A DNA stretch of 64,000 nucleotides from Ancylostoma caninum (lineage: Eukaryota > Nematoda > Chromadorea > Rhabditida > Ancylostomatidae): NCBI GenBank assembly GCA_037903475.1, contig JBAJFG010000085.1, positions 62,001 through 126,000 of the forward strand. Direction: 5' to 3'. The notes under the pieces are model-generated. The model was not told the DNA's origin, did not search any database, and was given only the letters and a program-made list of their open reading frames with translations. The translations under genes and the position numbers were made by a program. This document shows positions 1 to 12,500 of the stretch, piece after piece; positions within the stretch are counted from its first letter, which is position 1, and each line of letters opens with the position of its first letter.

Positions 1-261
1 ACTCCCATGAAAATTGTTTTATCCCTGGAGCAAACACGTTTAGAAAGAGCAGATTATCTAGGAAGACTGCAATTCCGCGCCACGACTCGTTCGAATTCTT
101 CATGTGTTTTCTCGCCGGTAATAGGAGAAATCGTGAGATGTGAAGGTAGATTTTGTTCATTGTAGAATGAAAAATATCGTATTGGAAACAAAATTGCCAA
201 CTCGTTTTCCAACGTTAGATGTGAACCTTTTAGCGTGTCTCCGTAATTTTGGACCACCCTG

Positions 262-1125
262 TAGTTCAGATAGGGACTCCTCAAGAACCGTGCCGTCGTA
301 CACAACTTCCTTCTTCCTCCTCTGCGATGATAAATGTTCTTTTCCATCTTGCAGCTGGACCGGATTTTTGCACGGAGGAGACGGTGATCGCATCCACAGC
401 AGAATGATGGCACCACTGGTACCTCAAATAGACACCATCTTCGGTTTGTGAGGATGTGGTCGATCTCCGTGTGAGTCGTAGCATTGAGCGATTCCCATGT
501 CCACCGACCATGATCTTTCTTCATGAAAATGGAGTTCTCATGGTAAAGGCATGCGGCGGACAGAAGCCCAGCGACACGATTACCGTTTTCGTTCCGGTCT
601 CCTAATTCAAACCTTCCTATCCTGTACTCGTCTCCCTCTGCCTTCCCAAGTTTGGCATTGAAGTCTACAACAACTAATTTGTGGAAAGACTTCTCGTAGT
701 GGATGACGTCCTATAACCTCTCGTAAAAAGCGTCTGAATTCGACTCATCAGCTGCGAGCGCTGGTAATTAATGATACTGACGGGCTCGTGATGCAGAAAG
801 CGAAGATGGAGAATTGCCAGACGAGGTGACAGGATCTCGTGCGAATCCCCGAAATGGGCGACAGATGGGTGCACGAAAAAGTCAACGCCTCCAAGGTTTC
901 GTGACGCAAACTTCTCACCACGAATGATGAGTGTTCCGTCACTCAGCTGTCAAACATCTTTCTTCTTTCTTCTGGTGTCCTGCTGTTTCGAGAAGAGCGT
1001 GAAGGTCGTCGTCTGTAGAGACAGTTCTGGCGTTATAAATGGAGAGCATGAAACACTCTCCATGGCCTGTCGTGCCCTTGTCGCCTTGGTCCGAAATCAA
1101 AGAGTCCGAAATCCGAATTCCAACA
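262..1125 (-). mobile_element. Decayed RTE-clade LINE fragment (5' half, endonuclease)
   Basis: Read on the - strand, the piece at 262-524 has the end of an APE-type endonuclease: [23 protein letters not shown] and CDHRLLRAKI, the substrate-binding and catalytic (DH) blocks of RTE LINEs. Near 1040-1110 it has the protein start (CFMLSIYNARTVSTD). The middle is broken by frameshifts and stops. It matches the LINE at 43125-45960 in both parts and so belongs to the same family. Sequence left of about 262 no longer aligns with it. Confidence 0.8.
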
Positions 1126-1769
1126 GTGCACACGTCAAAAATGTTCATAAGAACTCCGATATTACACAGGGGAGGAAAACCTGGTCAGTTGAGGACTACA
1201 TTAAAAGCAAATGATATTCTGAGGTACTCGAAAATCAAAGAATTGAGGGAAACCAACATGCATTGTTGCACAATGATTTCTGAGAGTGGGCCCCACGGTA
1301 ATACCACTGCGCACGCCAATGGCACGCTGAACATCTTCGACACGCGGGTCGCACGCACTGATTGTCTGAGACTGACGCACCTCTGTTTGCGCAGGAATGC
1401 ACCTTCTATAAATTCTTTCACTACCTTCAGAAGATTTGCCTTCACTTGGATAACTACCTATTAGCAAGGTAATGGTGCAGCTTCACGTTCAGATCTAATT
1501 TTCAGGCCATTAGCTGAAAACGTGCATAGAATACTATTCATAATATGTTAACATTTATGACGTAGCACCCCCCTCCATGTTTCTGTATGGGCCTATGATT
1601 TGATTTCTTTTCTTTTACTTTTTACTTTTTATTTTCTTTTACTACTCCAACCGCACAGATCAATGGTCGGGAGATATTCCATGCTACTGCCGAGATGATT
1701 CAATTTGTGACGACTGGTGTGAAGATGGTTTTTTTAAATTTTCTTCTCCTAATAAAGGAAACATGAGAA
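1126..1769. other. Stretch without a recognised gene
   Basis: AT-rich sequence with pyrimidine runs near 1600-1650. Short open frames here have no recognisable motif. It probably includes worn LINE sequence at its left edge. Confidence 0.3.
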
Positions 1770-2485
1770 GTCGCGAAATCATACTTTTGTTCGATTATAA
1801 TAAGGTTGTAGACTGAAATACAACTAACGTGCTCTGTTCCTAAAATAATCCTGTGCCTTGCTTCCTAGAGCAGTCATGAGTTCTAGAGCAAGCATCAGTC
1901 ATTCTAGAACATATAAAATCATGGTAGATCATACTCAACCATAGCACAACCATCATCACCACCGTACGGTTTTCATCAATCTGTTTCATGAGTGCGCTCG
2001 GAAGCTCAAGAAGGTGACACCATCATAATAAGCCTGTAGTTTGAACCACAGGCGAACCGCAGCCCCTCTGCAGTCCGCCCGCTTTCAGTGGGCACTCGGA
2101 CGGTTGATCATTTCCATGGTATCACTGTTGGTCCGGAAAATTCTCTGAACATGTGCATGGGCTATCCTGTGATGTCTGCATTTAACCTCACGCATAGCTT
2201 AGTTTTGTGAAGTAAACATCAGATTTCTAAGTAGAATCCTCACGTACAAATGCTGCGGTCATCTCATGAAGCAGATTGATGAAAACCGTACGGTGGTAAT
2301 GATGGTTGTGCTAAGGTTGGGTATGATCTTCCATGATTTTATATGCTCTAGAATGACTGATGCTTGCTCTAGAACTCATGACTGCTCTAGGGAGCAAGGC
2401 ACAGGAATATTTTAGGAGCAGAGCACGTTAGTTGTATTTCAGTCTACAACCTTATTATAATCGAACAAAAGTATGATTTCGCGAC
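1770..2485. repeat. DNA-transposon-like element with 223-bp terminal inverted repeats
   Basis: Arms 1770-1992 and 2263-2485 are inverted copies about 97% alike, beginning GTCGCGAAATCATACTTTTG. The 270-bp middle has no coding capacity. The near identity of arms implies a fairly recent insertion or gene conversion. I could not recognise a clear target duplication, so the superfamily is unassigned. Confidence 0.88.
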
Positions 2486-3451
2486 AAAACCCGTGGTTAT
2501 CCCATGCGGGTCACTGGACATCTTGAAATCGGTTGCTCGGTTTTGAATAGCTCATTTCATAAAAATGATTTTGCTATTGTATCAAATTCGCCTGTTTCTT
2601 CGCAGTAATAAAACGGAGGGTTGTTTGACTCTGTCTTGCTTATAAGAGCCGAAGATTCTATCATGTAAACCTTCATTTTCCCTCGGCTATGTTTGACTAT
2701 GTTCTCGTCAATCGCTCTGCACATACAGTTTGTGTCGAATTGATTGTATCATAGTATGGTGTTCTCCGCCCTGCAGCATTGCTACCGGAGAAGCGCGGCG
2801 AAATCCAAACCGAGGATGCGGTAAAAAATACTTTATACTTCGGACCGAATAATGCGTAACATAGCCATCGATTTTTTTCAAATTTGAAAACTTGACCAGT
2901 TTATAGTTCTGATTTTTGAAAAAGAGGGAGCAATAATCTTCCTGTGTGTTCCATCCGACAGTTAGTTCGACACATTCTGTACAGTAGCGTCGATGGAGCT
3001 GACCAGTTTGCAAACTTCATGGTCCAGTGAAGAGTGTGCCGGGGCTGGAGTTGTCACTTTGCATGTCGTAGTGAATAGTAGTAGCGAGCTCCGATGTCTT
3101 TTCTCGTCGTGCTCGGCTGATCACTTTGCCGACAGCAAGGGGATGGATATTGCTTAATAGGTAACCGTAGCTTCGTCGAGTGTTTTGTGGTAGCATTTGA
3201 TTGGTTTACGACTAAAAACCAACTAAATTTTACTACGATCAGCGCACATGATATGCGATGTCGCAAGATACCAACTACAGCGCGCGCCGAATTTGCGCCC
3301 GGTCCGTGTAGTAAACAATTCCATCGACGTTCACTGTATACGCTCACAGTATAATCGTTTTAGACAAGTCTCTAACACTTTATTCACACCTCGTTTTATC
3401 GTGATAGATTACTTTATAGCAGCTACTCATGCTCCTGCGTTCAAAACTTAC
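2486..3451. other. 5' flank of the stomatin gene
   Basis: About 1 kb with no recognisable coding unit; it should hold the promoter. Two - strand open frames (2708-3013, 3054-3347) have no motif I recognise. No TATA or CAAT arrangement stands out. Confidence 0.3.
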
Positions 3452-3453
3452 AG
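3452..3453 (+). promoter_or_regulatory. Probable spliced-leader trans-splice acceptor of the stomatin gene
   Basis: The sequence reads acttacag|tttgATG, with the AG at 3452-3453 and the ATG at 3458. An acceptor only four bases before a start codon, with no plausible upstream coding exon, is what SL trans-splicing looks like in nematodes. An ordinary cis-splice from an upstream 5' UTR exon is the alternative. Inference only; an RNA-seq read carrying a leader sequence would settle it. Confidence 0.5.
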
Positions 3454-3457
3454 TTTG

Positions 3458-3527
3458 ATGGAGATGGAAGGATTTTTCCAGCGGAAGACAACATCTGGAA
3501 GAACTCCGCCAAGCAGAATAGTTGACA
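3458..3527 (+). CDS. Stomatin gene, coding exon 1 (variable N-terminus)
   Basis: The exon encodes 23 residues ([10 protein letters not shown]...RIVD) and ends in phase 1 before GTAAGT. The open frame continues upstream to 3248, but the acceptor-like AG at 3452 and the lack of conservation expected there favour starting at 3458. Joining to 5863 creates a Thr codon and keeps the frame. N-termini are not conserved in this family, so the assignment rests on splice signals, phase and position. Confidence 0.7.
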
Positions 3528-6500
3528 GTAAGTATTTAGCTTTGATTCATAACTTTTTCTTTAATAAGACATTCTGATTAGACCTGCTCGAAAAAATGTA
3601 CCTCAGAAAATGAGAGCAGGTGACTCGCCAACATCAAACGAATGAACCATCGCGCAAGGGCGCGATCAGTGCAATCGTAGGCATTACGGGGGTTCTCCAT
3701 ACAAACAACTGCAGCTTCCGCATACTGATCTGATTACTTCAAATCTGTTTCTTACAATTTAAGCAATACATATTCCCAGCGTAGGTACCAAGAAACCCGT
3801 CTCTTTTTGAGTATAAATGGAATGAATCTCTAGGGTACTTCCACTTTGCAGATGTTTTTTACATGCTCTTCGGCCTCCAAATCGATTACGCTGCAAACCA
3901 CTGCAACTTCCGCATACTGATCTGAATAGTTTAAGACTGTTCCCACAACTCGATATTCCCAGCTTATGTATTCGAAAACCTGTCCCTGCTATGAATAGAA
4001 ATAAATCTTTGAGCTCACCGAAGCCTTCGATGAAATCTACGGTGACGACATTATTTGTATTTTTCTCTGCCATTCGATCTCTTGTCAACTCCCACCATGA
4101 CCATTTCCTTCCTTCAACGACCTATTCATTGTCCTCTCAACCTTAGTAGAAATGTTCGCCGACGAGTTCCGTCACCGTGATCGCAGAAACTGAACTACGG
4201 AACTACGGAGAGCGACAATAACAACACATGAATGTACTACCAGGAATAAAGACAAAAAGAAAGAAGGGAAATTAAAATGAATCGAATATAGTGACAACAG
4301 AACACCGAATTCAAGCCTTGTTGCGGTGTACGAAAGCAAGCGCTACCATTCACGGTGCGACTCCACTTGTTCACGGGTAGGGAGAGGTTGAACATTAGCT
4401 ATTTGGATGCTGGAAACGACGTACAGGGAAAAAAACCTTGAAACCTAGGAGTTAAATGAGAGTTGAATAAATGCCACTTTGCATATGGAGGCCATCTGCT
4501 GGAGCCTGAGCAGTCTCGGAATTTTCTGTACCGCGTCGCTCACTGCAACCATCATCTTAACGTAATAATTAATTGCAGCGGGATGTGTGTTCTTCGTTAA
4601 ATATAGAATGAGAAATCAATTTAAAAAATCTCTAGGATTGACTATTATGTCCAACGACGTAGAACAGCAAAATAAGCACGTGGCACGGTCATGCCACGTT
4701 TGCCCTCAAGTCCACTTATTGTATACTAGACGGCATACCTGACTTCATTTGGGTGTTTTACTGCCCCGGCAATTTCACACTGACGGGGACAATTGCTCGT
4801 GCCAATAGATTCATTGAAAATGCCTTTAATTTTGGTGGTAAACATATTAGCAGGCTCAAGTAACCCTCTTCCACGACCTGTGATGGGTCCGCATTTAAAG
4901 CTTTGCACACTAATAGTCTGTTGAAAAAGGCGTTTCGCTGGTTTATTTTCACAATGATATCCACTATTATTCATCAGACATTGAGGCGTGTAGATTGTCA
5001 CTTTCATCCTCATTAACTATGCTTTCCACGATGGACTAAACGACTGAACGAAAAAGCCGCGCATTTTCAGTCTTGTTGAAGAGTTCGACAGCACGCTTCT
5101 TTCCTGCTTACATCCCATTTCCGATATGATAAGTGCAGCCATCAGAAGATGTCTAAATCGAGCTCACTAGGGAAGGATGCTTCTTCACAATAGCATCTCC
5201 CAGAAAAATACAGACATTCCTATGCAGCTTGCAGTATTGATCTTAGATCCGTGACCCACTGTCCCTGTGGGGTTCTCAATGCAAAGTTACATATGGCGGG
5301 TTTTTTCGAGGCGGTGATTCGCACATACACTAGGGAGTAGCAAAACAAGATCGGTTCATTGTCCAGTAGTAAGTGTTTCGGCCTAGAATGAGCAGCATAC
5401 TCATTAGGGTTTCGTAAGACCTTTGCAGAAGCATAGAGCGGTAGGATTCTGGGAACCGCACAAATCAAGTCCCTGAAGAGTGTTGGATCTCCCCACGAAG
5501 TACTGGAATGAATGCCAGAAATGAGGTTTTTACATCTCCCAGTAATCTCATACCTTTCTGTAGTTATGCGAGTTTTAAAATCAACGATGACTACTCGTAC
5601 TAGGATAACCACGTCAGTAATGCTAAGTAAACCGCACTCACTGGCTATCAGCCGGCCTGTTCCTATACAAGCGGAATCCCGTATCTCTTGTAATTGTGAA
5701 GCACTTGATAAACGTTACCATTGGCTTGGGGCTCACAATTAGGAGCCGAGCATCCATCTAGAGTGATTTTAGTAGTTCTTAGTCTACTTTTCTGTCAAAG
5801 TAGGTCTTCTCACCACTTGAGCTATTCTTCCATCATGAATCGCTACATTTAACCTTTTTCAGCTAACCAAGTTGTCGAGTTCACGGTATGCAGTTGGATA
5901 CTGACAATTTTTTCCTACGTCCTAGTTGCCTTTACACTGCCACTCTCTGCCTGTCTCTGCATAAAGGTTAGTCTTTTGAGATTCGACAGTGTGTTGCACG
6001 ATCTATGCTCAAGTCTATAAGTATCAGTTTGTTAAAGGCAGCAAGAGCCGAAATCCTCGACCCGGAGCTGAGGTGCGATTGGTGAAGTACAGGCTCAACA
6101 CATCACAAATGCGAAATGAACACAGACAATGATGGCTTACCTGCAGAGAAAATGGAAGATTCGTCGCGAACACGCCTGGCCGTGTTCGTGCGCGGACGAG
6201 TTTTCCCCGGCGCGAAAGCCATTGCGGCACGTGGTTTTGGCCGATTCCCGCCATGAAACCCTGTGAATTGAATGCATTTCGTTTTCCCTTTGCGCCAAAC
6301 CACGCACCGCAGCGGCTTTTGCGCCGGGGGAAAACTCGTCCGCGCGCGAACACGGCCAGGCGTGTTCGCGACGAATGTTCCATTTTCTCTGCAGGTAAGC
6401 CATCATTGTCTGTGCTCGTTTCACAATTATGATGTGCTGAATCTGTACTTCATCACCCACAGCTCAGCTCGGAGTCGAGGATTTCAGCTCTTGCTGCCTT

Positions 6501-9500
6501 TAAGGCGCACACAATTTTGTCACTGTGCTGGCCGCTTATATTGTAGCACAGGAGCTGCTGTGCAAAATGAGTTCACTGCGGCAAAACTCGCACAAGAAGA
6601 AATTCACATTTGTGCCGCAGCGAGTTCGCTGTGAGAGCAGGAAGTACCCAGCACTATTTTCGCGACTCGCGGCAAAATTCGCCCAGCGTTTAATATTGTT
6701 GAGCAATAACCTTGTGCGGAATATCCGTTTTCCGTTTAACCCCCTGGGTTTTATGGCCGTTTCAGTTACCGTTCATGTTTTCGTTCTATAGTGTGACCTA
6801 AAAGTCTTTGGCTGGCGTTCAAGTGGTGCCAAAACTTTGTATGAGAAACAATCTTCGTCAAATTGAGGAATTTATTTCCCAGGACCACTGCTGACAAAAC
6901 TGCTCCATTTAGATCTCAGAAGCCTGTTTATTTTTGTGCAGCTGGGGCAAAACATTCCAAAGCGGAGTTGACTGTGGACATTAGTACCTCGCCCTTGTTA
7001 GTAAGATGGACGCACATCCCACCTTTGAAGCCAGGTCTGAGGTATGCAACGAAAGTTTTTGGAGCACCAATCTAGGTTATTTTCTCAGCGTCTTATACAT
7101 CAAGAGATGACTCCACCTTGGAAGTTCACTGCTACTCGATAACCGCGCGAGAATGCCATTCTGTTGAGATCACCCTTCTCTTTATCATAATCTTACTATC
7201 ACTGTAGACACCGTCAGAAATTCTATTTTCCCAACATCATAGAGATGTCTGCTGCAGTTGATTTTTTTCTTTTGCAGTTTTTCTCACAGAAAACTCTGTT
7301 GGGATGTGGTGATAACGTGCTGATGTCCATGAGCAACTCTGCTAGGAGATGTTTCCGACTCTGCTGTACTCGCAAAGAAATGACTTTGGAGGTCGAATAA
7401 GACTCTTTTCATTGACGGCACTGTTGATGAATCATCCTCCTACTTTGGTCTTCATCGCTTATTATATAAGCTTTTTCGGTGCACTTGAACACCGAACAAA
7501 AACTTTCGGGTCACCCTTTTTCGCACAGACTGTAGAGGTTTGTGGGCGCGAAAAGGAAAAGTTCGGGAAATTCATGACAGACTGGGGAGAAAGGGTTCCC
7601 GTAGCCATCTCATACCAGCAAGCAAGCCTGTTCTTACAGGTGCGTACTAATCCAGGGTTTTTCTACGGCTCATTTTTTGCATATGGAAATTGGCGGTTTT
7701 TTCACACCGTTTCTTGAGGAATACTTTTCGTGTTCAATTTATGGGCCTGTAGAGAGTCACGTTCAAATTGTCTTCAATAGAAGATGACATGCATGAATTG
7801 AATATCCATACTGTACCATATACACGCTTTTATACCTATGATCGATGAAGCTATGAACCGTACCACTTTATTGTACTCATGAAAGTCCGTGATGTCTAGC
7901 AGAAATAAGGAACGAACTCGAGATCTTCGTTCTCGACTTCATATTATGAGAGATATCTCATTGCAGAATACCGTGGTCGTGTAGTATCTTTCACTGCTAA
8001 TCAGTGGAGAGGGTGGACCGCAACTTGTGGTGTATTTACCTTCCGCAGATGAAATCCTTCCCCCAAAGTTTAGCTAGCTAGCACCACCGATGTCCAGAGA
8101 TTTTATCTGAATCAGCCGAAGGAGTACGCTGAGGAGGAGCAATAACGCATACGATTACGGGACATCCAATACCCAACGTAGTGGATGGCGTGGCAGGCCA
8201 AACATTTGATCACAGAATTCTATTCCGACAAGCGTGAGGTTCCACGGCCGATCGAATCACAAGACCTGCAGCAGGAGAAGTTCTTGTTGATGCCATCTGT
8301 CGACTTTTTGTTGCGCTCCTTCAGCATCGACTAGGCCTAGTAATAGTACTTCAGCGAGTTCGTCTGAATGATGATTAAAATCATTCACTGTTCTTGGATA
8401 TCCATGGAACTTCTTGGGTTGTCTTTCAAAGCTACCTCATGCAAGAATGCAGACAAAGACCATTTCATGCGCCCACCGCGATTGGTGAGGAGTATAGCAC
8501 CTTGCGTCGCCGTCGCCGGCGACGGCGGCCGCCAATGTTGGGACCCCTCACAATCGATACGCACCGGCGCCGCAGTCGCCAACATTGGCGGCCGCCGATC
8601 GCCAATGTTGGCGACCAATCGATACGCACAGACGTCACAGTCGCCAATATTGGCGGCCGCCGATGTTGACGATCGCCAGTCGCCGGCGACGGCGGCCGCC
8701 GCCGCCGCTCCGCCCACAATCGATGCGTATCGGCCTCAAAGTCGCCGGCGACGGCGACGCAAGGTGCTACAGTCCTCGAGGACTATAGCGGCAGTGTTAG
8801 TAAACCAATTACAACTGGCTACAATGTTGACAAGGAACAGAAAGTAGCTCCAAGACTAGGTGTAATGGTCGGTGAGGTCCCGCATGAGGTTGGCTCCCAA
8901 GGATCGGGTAACACATGGGATGGAAGCCGAGGTACAAAGAGTAGGCAAAGGAAGTACTTCAGTTTGACGCGACATGAGGTCACGCTGAACCGAATTCTAC
9001 ACCGAATCGGACCATCGCCTCTTTGCGCAAGGTTCTTCTCGTGCAAGAGTGGAAAAGCCGCGGATGAGCGGATCCTCAAACTCTTTATTGAGTGGGATCC
9101 CTTCACTTCGTTCGCCTACTCTTCGAAAAATTATGTTGTCCACAGCGTCAATGAAGAATACGACCGGCTCATTCAACATCTCATCGGCAGTGCAAAGAAA
9201 GCTGAGAGCTTCTAGCTTCAGGTGTCAGGTAAAACTCGAATTTTTACGAAAGCGTAAAGCTGCGAGAGCCGTAGATACCTACCAGCTTACGTCCAGGTTG
9301 GCGGAATGGTGCAGAGAAGCTACAAAAGAAACTGTGTATAAAGACGACCGGTAGTATTGGCTGAAGCTGCAGAGCAAGGAAAAAGCATTCGCCCGCTGTG
9401 ACCTCACCAACTGCAAAATCATGATGGTCGCGCTCCGGCGCCCAGACGGAACAATCTATCCGCATGGAGGGTTAGTGAGGAGAGTCATTTACGAGTTCTA

Positions 9501-12500
9501 CGCGGACTTCGTTGATAGTTCACTTCCTTCCGTAGGAAAGATGGTCCCGTCTGTTCTCCTGTTTGAAGCCTAATATGCGATTTAAAGGCAGCTGGAGCTG
9601 AAATCCTCGACTCCGAGCTGAGCTGTGGGTGATTGTCAGGTTAAGAGTGATCATGTCTTGCCTGAGATACGAGGGGAGTACAAAAGTCTTATTTTTATAT
9701 ATTTATTACTTATAAATACGACATTAGACATTACAAAAGGGAGAATAGGGGAGGGGAGTTGCAGCCGGGTGGCTGCTGGACGGCGGCAACCGACGACTGA
9801 AGACCACGGCTACGACTACCAAGACAGCTGGCACCGCGCTCTTATATACGGTGCTCAGGAGGCTGGCATTACACTGCTCGGCTTAGCCACCACTTCTACT
9901 TACAGCCAGCTATACGAAATAGCTGTGGCTACATCTCGACATCTCCATTCCTTCGAAAAGCTCGTCCTCGAGCTTGCGTTTTGGCGGTTGGTATTCGTGC
10001 ACCAGATGGATCTTTCGAAGTTCATCATGGTGAGGCGTTGAGCGAGCATATGCACTGCAAGGGATTGGATCCGGTGAACAGATGAGCTGGATCAACAGCT
10101 ACGACCCGTTACGACCTTCACCTACCCTAGGGCGATCGGAAAATCGTCCTCGAGCGTAGTTGATGACAAAAGGAAGGAGTAGTTGTTGCGAAAATATGAG
10201 AGCAACAAGTGCAGACTGGTGTTATGGAAAAGGTCGGCATGAAACAGTGTAATGAGGGATGTTGAGATTTGTGGATTTGACATGCTATGGCAGAGAAATA
10301 TTCGTTACTACTGCCTGCGAAAAAAAAATAACTGACTTGAAGTAAAAGAATAAAAAAAATCTCAACAAGCTGCATTAAACGAGTAATGACATAAATTGAA
10401 AAGCTGTGCATAAACACATGGCATTATTACAGAAGTGCTAGTTTACAAACAAAAAAAGGAGAAATAATTGTAGTTTTGAACCTACAATATTGTTATAACA
10501 TAATTATTGTAGATAATACAAGTACAATTATATCATAATATGGGTGTGATCAAAATTTGACAACAGTATAAAACAGAGCTGTCAAAAATGATAATGACAC
10601 ATTATCTTGTATGGTTTCTAACAATAATGAAATGTTTTGTCAAATATCTTAGGTACAATAACTACATTTTCATTCTCTAATTGTATTGTAAATTAATCAT
10701 ATACCGACCTGGGGCACTGCACACTTGTTCTCGTTCAGTATAAGGGCGAAAATTTTGAAAGTATCAGAAAAAAAATTATTGGTTTTAGCTGCCTATTATG
10801 AAAACAAAATAATTCTCTGAATTCGCCGTTTCAAAGAATGTTTGAGAAGTATTTCGCTGCTTTGCGCTATAGTGGTAAAAGCAAACATACCTAGGAGAAC
10901 CGATAACTATCTGAGTAATCGAAAAAAGTTTTTTTTGAATAGTTATCAATCCTCCTAACGTCGAGGATAAGGCGAATGCCTGAAATTTCGCCGCTTAAGT
11001 TGGAGACGACGAGATCGTCGCACGGTGCGTTCACGATTTTCTGATCTTTTTGAATTTTGATGTACGTTTGTGGTTTGATTTTGAACAAAAAGATTAGCCA
11101 ATTGTGAACGCGGGCAATAGATTTTCAACCTGTTGAGGTGAACCAATTGCTTTTTACGACAACGCACCATGCTTACAATTGCAGCATTAGGGCGAGAAAT
11201 ACTTTCTACTACAAAAGGGCCTTTCCACTGATATGTTAATTCGGGACGAACTGTTTCGTCATGAAGTAAAACTAGATCTCCAGCGGAAATGTCCTTTTTG
11301 TAAACTTTGTTTTGGAAATCATAACCTGATTTGTGTACCTTCATTTTACTGGTAATTTGATTTCCGACTTCCATTATCTTTGTTTGCAAAGCTGTTGTGA
11401 AATGGTCTGCAAAGCTGTCGGTTGTGCAGGCGATTCCGGATGGAAGTCTATGGACTATATCACACCATGTGATTGGATGGCGACCGTTTGCAACGAAAAA
11501 AGGGCTGTAGCCTGTAGTATCATTCATACTTGTATTGTATGCAAACACAATAGGCTGAAGGAAGTCGGACCACAAACCTTGTGCTTCAGAACAGTAAGCT
11601 GTTAGAGAGTCTGTGATGACATTGACTAACCTTTCAACTTGGCCGTTAGCGTTCTAGTTATAACTTGTTGTTGATTTGTTAGGAATTCAAAGGATTCTAC
11701 TGATTTGTGAAAACACTTCACTCGTGTAGTTAGAACCACAATTAGACGAGATTTCGTCAGGAATCCCATGCTTGGAAATAACATCATTAATTAAAGCTTT
11801 AACGACTATGTCAGTTGTTTGGTTAGGGATTGGGGTGCAAATAACAAGTTTGCTAAATGCACACACCGTGATGGAAATGAACTTATTATCATATATACAC
11901 TGAGGGAGGGGACCAATAATATCAGCATGCAATCTTTCGAAAGGCCTTTGAGGAATAGAGAAAGAGCCCAATTCCTCTCGAGTTATATGGCCTGAAGGCG
12001 TTTTGATTTTCTGACACACGGGGCAAGATCTCACATTTTGAGCAATGTCTTGAGACATCATAGGCCAAAAGTATTTACTTGATATTGATTTATAGGTTTT
12101 ACGTATTCCGAAATGTGAACCAAGCTATGGATTATCGTGGAGAGCATTTTCGATTTTTGTTTGCAAATTTGGATCTGGAACAATGAGTTGTCCAGTGTTT
12201 TTGGATTTATAGAAAAGTGAATTGTCAAACAAAGAGTACTTGTTCAGTGTGTGAGAAAATTCTTCAGGAGGAATTGGAATGTTTCCTTTGAGATATTCGA
12301 TTAAATCACAGTATTTTGAGTGGATTTGCGACTGTTGAATTTCCTCTAATGATGGAAGCGAGTGCAACTGAATTGAGTTTGCGTTCGCTACCGGATATCG
12401 ATTTAGGAAATCACATAGGGAGTTGTGCTTTCCTGCTCGATATTCGATTTGAATATCATAGGCCTGGATTGTAATTTGATATTTGGCAAAGCGTCCTACT

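Noticed and set aside
6024..6634. Several overlapping open frames of 66-120 aa, also at 19802-20426 and 57038-57350
   Set aside because: They translate the TTAA foldback MITE; similar peptides appear on both strands because the element is a palindrome.
8368..8847. A 159-residue open frame rich in Arg/Ala and overlapping frames on both strands
   Set aside because: All six frames open together because of the GC-rich inverted repeat at 8497-8767; the reading is composition and palindrome, not a gene.
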